Below the pieces are notes generated by a model. That model ran no database searches and had not been told where the DNA came from. It saw only the letters and a list, made by a program, of their open reading frames with translations. DNA of 64,000 nucleotides from Roseovarius sp. A-2 (lineage in GTDB: Bacteria > Pseudomonadota > Alphaproteobacteria > Rhodobacterales > Rhodobacteraceae): assembly GCF_002072155.1 (NCBI RefSeq), contig NZ_BDIY01000022.1, positions 1-64,000 on the forward strand. Direction: 5' to 3'. Below are positions 61,791 through 64,000 of the stretch, piece by piece (positions within the stretch are counted from its first letter, which is position 1; each line of letters starts with the position of its first letter). The translations under genes and the position numbers were made by a program.

Positions 61791-62960
61791 TCATTCTGCC
61801 AGCGCACGCATTACTTCGATCAGGTCGGATTTTCCTTCAAAGCCGATACCGGGCAGTTCGGGCATGAGGATGTGCCCCTCCTCGACTTGCACGCCGTCCG
61901 GGAAGCCACCGTAGGGTTGGAACAGATCGGGGTAGCTTTCGTTGCCGCCGAGACCGAGCCCCGCCGCGATGTTCAGTGACATCTGATGGCCGCCGTGCGG
62001 GATGCAGCGCGACGGGGACCAGCCGAGTTGGTCGAGTACATCGAGCGTGCGCAGGTATTCAACAAGCCCGTATGATAGCGCACAGTCGAACTGCAGCCAG
62101 TCCCGGTCGGGGCGCATCCCGCCATGGCGGATCAGGTTGCGCGCGTCCTGATGCGAGAATAGGTTCTCACCGGTCGCCATAGGACCGGGGTAGAATTCGG
62201 CCATCGCGGCCTGAAGCTGGTAATCCAGCGGATCACCGATTTCCTCATACCAGAAGAGCGGGTATTGCCGCAGCATTTTGGCATAGGCAATCGCGGTCTC
62301 AAGATCGAAGCGTCCGTTGGCATCCACGGCCAGTTGCGCTTTGGAGTCGATTTCTGCCAGGACCGCTTCGATCCGACGCTGGTCTTCGTTGATGGACGCG
62401 CCCCCGATCTTCATCTTCACGACGTTGTAGCCGCGGTTGAGGTAGCCGCGCATCTCTTTGCGCAGTGCGGTGTCGTCCTTGCCCGGATAGTAGTAGCCAC
62501 CGGCGGCGTAAACGAAGACGCGCGGGTTCGCCGCGCGACCCTTGCGGTCGGCCAGCAGGCGGAACAAGGGCTTTTCCTCGATCTTGGCAATGGCGTCCCA
62601 GACGGCCATGTCGATGGTGCCGACAGCGACCGAGCGTTCGCCGTGTCCGCCGGGCTTTTCATTCTGCATCATGGCAGCCCAGATCTTGTGCCCATCCAGA
62701 TTGCTGCCGTCGTCGTTCAGGAGTGATGCGGGTTTCGCCTCGAGGACGCGGTCGCGGAAGCGTTCGCGGATGAGACCGCCCTGGCCATAACGGCCATTGG
62801 AGTTGAAACCATAGCCGACCACCCGGCGCCCGTCCCTGACCACGTCCGTCACGACGGCCACCAAACTTGCCGTCATGTTGCTGAAGTCGATGTAGGCGTT
62901 GCGGATGGGCGACGAGATCGGCTTGGTCACCTCACAGATATCAACGATTTTCATGGCCAT
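61791..62960 (-). CDS. D-tartrate dehydratase (enolase superfamily)
   Basis: 389-residue enzyme of the mandelate racemase/enolase superfamily. Capping-domain start ITKPISSPIRNAYI-like, then GYGFNSNGRYGQGGLIRERF, the KxK base in VVKMKIGGA, metal ligands in VDANGRF, WYEEIGDPLDY and MATGENLFS, and the catalytic His in IPHGGHQMS. The length and these segments match the D-tartrate dehydratase characterised from Bradyrhizobium (389 residues) far better than other family branches. It makes oxaloacetate. ATG 62960 is preceded by AAGGA; 62954 is possible. Confidence 0.85.
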   Translation of the reverse strand: MAMKIVDICEVTKPISSPIRNAYIDFSNMTASLVAVVTDVVRDGRRVVGYGFNSNGRYGQGGLIRERFRDRVLEAKPASLLNDDGSNLDGHKIWAAMMQNEKPGGHGERSVAVGTIDMAVWDAIAKIEEKPLFRLLADRKGRAANPRVFVYAAGGYYYPGKDDTALRKEMRGYLNRGYNVVKMKIGGASINEDQRRIEAVLAEIDSKAQLAVDANGRFDLETAIAYAKMLRQYPLFWYEEIGDPLDYQLQAAMAEFYPGPMATGENLFSHQDARNLIRHGGMRPDRDWLQFDCALSYGLVEYLRTLDVLDQLGWSPSRCIPHGGHQMSLNIAAGLGLGGNESYPDLFQPYGGFPDGVQVEEGHILMPELPGIGFEGKSDLIEVMRALAE

Positions 62961-63269
62961 GTTCCTTGTTCGGGCTTGCTGTCGTCTTGTCGCGTTCAAT
63001 GCACGGCTTATCGGTTCACCTGCCATGGACGCCGGTGCCGGTTGGGTCTACGCATTCCCTGAGGCGTAGCAGAGCGGAATTCGTCGCTCACCGCTGCGAA
63101 GGTCGGTTTTGGCCGCGTTTCCGGCATCTCTGACACAACGATTGCTGCACGCAGATTCCGATAGGTTGCCTCGGGCAAGCCGCAACGTAGCAACGGTTAG
63201 CTTGACGAAGGTCCGCATTGGACCGTTGGTGGTTTCTGGCAGGAACGCCCGGATAGCGGGGGCCCAATT
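62961..63269. other. intergenic space between dehydratase and tctB genes
   Basis: About 310 bp on the upstream side of the dehydratase gene. I see no supported gene and only weak inverted repeats. A promoter for the dehydratase could be here, or the transcript could come from the Tct genes. Confidence 0.55.
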
Positions 63270-63725
63270 TCAGGGTAATGGGACGTGTAGAACGTAGCGA
63301 AATAGAGAGAAGAACGCGATCATGATCGCCGCGCCGCTGCCAGCATAAAGCATCGCGGTCATCAGGGTCCACCTGTCATGCATCGCCGCGATGAGCCCGC
63401 CGGCAAAGGCGATCACGCCGCTGGCGAGAAAACCGATGTGCGGTATGGCGAGGCATCCCGCGAACATGGTAACGATCAGCAGGATCCGACGCCACCACGT
63501 GCCGGTTCCGAAGCCGCCACTCTCGCGTGGGTGAAGGAAGCGGGTGACGAAGGACAACCCGGCAGTCAGGATCATCAGGATCGCGACGGTACGCGGGAAC
63601 ACTTGGCTGTCGCGGTCGGAATAGCCTGTGGTGTCGTAGAGCGCGATGATCCCCATGATTACGAAAAGCACGGAAATCACCAGCGATCCGATGTGGCCGT
63701 CCGGGTGGCGTTGCTGGTCTGGCAT
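63270..63725 (-). CDS. tripartite tricarboxylate transporter TctB family protein
   Basis: 151-residue small membrane subunit with about four helices, starting with IGSLVISVLFVIMGIIALYD and the conserved SQVFPRTVAILMILTAGLSF. TctB partners with TctA and a periplasmic TctC receptor. The ATG overlaps the tctA stop by one base. Close by is the tartrate dehydratase, so tartrate or a related dicarboxylate is the probable substrate. Confidence 0.88.
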   Translation of the reverse strand: MPDQQRHPDGHIGSLVISVLFVIMGIIALYDTTGYSDRDSQVFPRTVAILMILTAGLSFVTRFLHPRESGGFGTGTWWRRILLIVTMFAGCLAIPHIGFLASGVIAFAGGLIAAMHDRWTLMTAMLYAGSGAAIMIAFFSLFRYVLHVPLP

Positions 63726-64000
63726 CAGATCCGTTCCCTTGCTTTCTTGCTGCGCCGCTTGGCTGTGTAGAGCGGCAGGAAGAGGGTGAGCAGCGTGAAC
63801 GCGATGATCCCCTGCGAGATGGGACGCCCGAAGAACATGCCGAAGAGATTGCCCGTGGCCGAGCCGATGGTCCAGCCCTGCACGAAGCCCTGTTCGGCAA
63901 TGGGGCCGAGGATCAGGCCCAGCACGATGGGTGAGGCCGCGAAACCGAAGCGCCCCACGACCCAGCCGAAGACGCCGAGGCCTAGCATCAGGATCACGTC
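63725..64000 (-). CDS. tripartite tricarboxylate transporter TctA, partial
   Basis: C-terminal 91 residues of the large permease; the gene runs off the right edge. The visible stretch includes ASPIVLGLILGPIAEQGF and GIIAFTLLTLFLPL, typical of the last helices of TctA, and ends in a basic tail. TctB follows directly. Confidence 0.88.
   Translation of the reverse strand, partial: DVILMLGLGVFGWVVGRFGFAASPIVLGLILGPIAEQGFVQGWTIGSATGNLFGMFFGRPISQGIIAFTLLTLFLPLYTAKRRSKKARERI

Noticed and set aside
1..64000. CRISPR arrays
   Set aside because: No regularly spaced repeats of suitable length and no cas genes; the CGTCACA block has 9-10 bp spacing and is not an array.

Overview
The window is GC-rich chromosomal DNA. 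The gene set points to a Rhodobacterales bacterium of the Roseobacter/Paracoccus kind: a petABC (fbcFBC) operon, an RpoH-type sigma factor with its conserved RpoH box, a VPLPA-CTERM protein tail, a NarK1-NarK2 fusion next to a NarR-type regulator, and Lrp/LysE, MtaB and DapF housekeeping genes. The placement rests on recognised families only; no rRNA is present.

Layout. (1) 1-2261: a structured non-coding stretch and a leftward tyrosine integrase that probably belongs to a second element extending off the left edge. (2) 2262-13678: an 11.4 kb mobile element in a tRNA-Asn gene, bounded by 52-bp direct repeats. It carries integrase, an AlpA-type regulator, primase, a RepA/DnaB-like ATPase, an iteron-like repeat block, large terminase, HNH nuclease, HK97-type capsid, prohead protease, connectors and portal, but no tail, lysis or late-regulator genes. 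At its right end is a Panacea-domain antitoxin with a candidate toxin. This is the architecture of a capsid-forming phage satellite (cf-PICI-like) and is the most interesting system in the window. (3) 13630-31495: ordinary core genome, with tRNA-Asn, LysE/Lrp, Dcp peptidase, MoeB, Dut, CoaBC, ChaN-like, RpoH, CobU, a phosphatase, cupin, desaturase, cytochrome bc1 complex, GST, PaiB, MtaB, DapF and tRNA-Lys. (4) 31496-43682: an accessory, partly decayed zone. It has an integrase/AlpA pair beside tRNA-Lys, a VPLPA-CTERM fragment, an XRE regulator with a branched-chain-type ABC transporter and an amidase, a truncated thiD, an orphan phage-like protein and a 3' tRNA-Ser remnant. (5) 43683-58718: the respiratory nitrate reductase locus narR / narK-narGHJI-ppiC-hemerythrin-carbonic anhydrase-moeA, followed by NsrR, a small membrane protein and gene remnants. 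(6) 58719-64000: a TAXI-TRAP transporter, a D-tartrate dehydratase, and a TctB/TctA transporter cut by the right edge.

How the parts work together. NarK imports nitrate and exports nitrite, NarGHI reduces nitrate at the membrane with NarJ as chaperone, and MoeA supplies the molybdenum cofactor. FNR-type boxes sit in front of both narR and narK. NsrR has a palindromic operator in front of it and probably once controlled a neighbouring globin gene. In the satellite, integrase and AlpA would control excision, primase plus ATPase would replicate the element, and the head genes would build a capsid that needs tails from a helper phage; this last point is inference. The tartrate dehydratase and Tct transporter genes probably form a uptake-and-catabolism unit.
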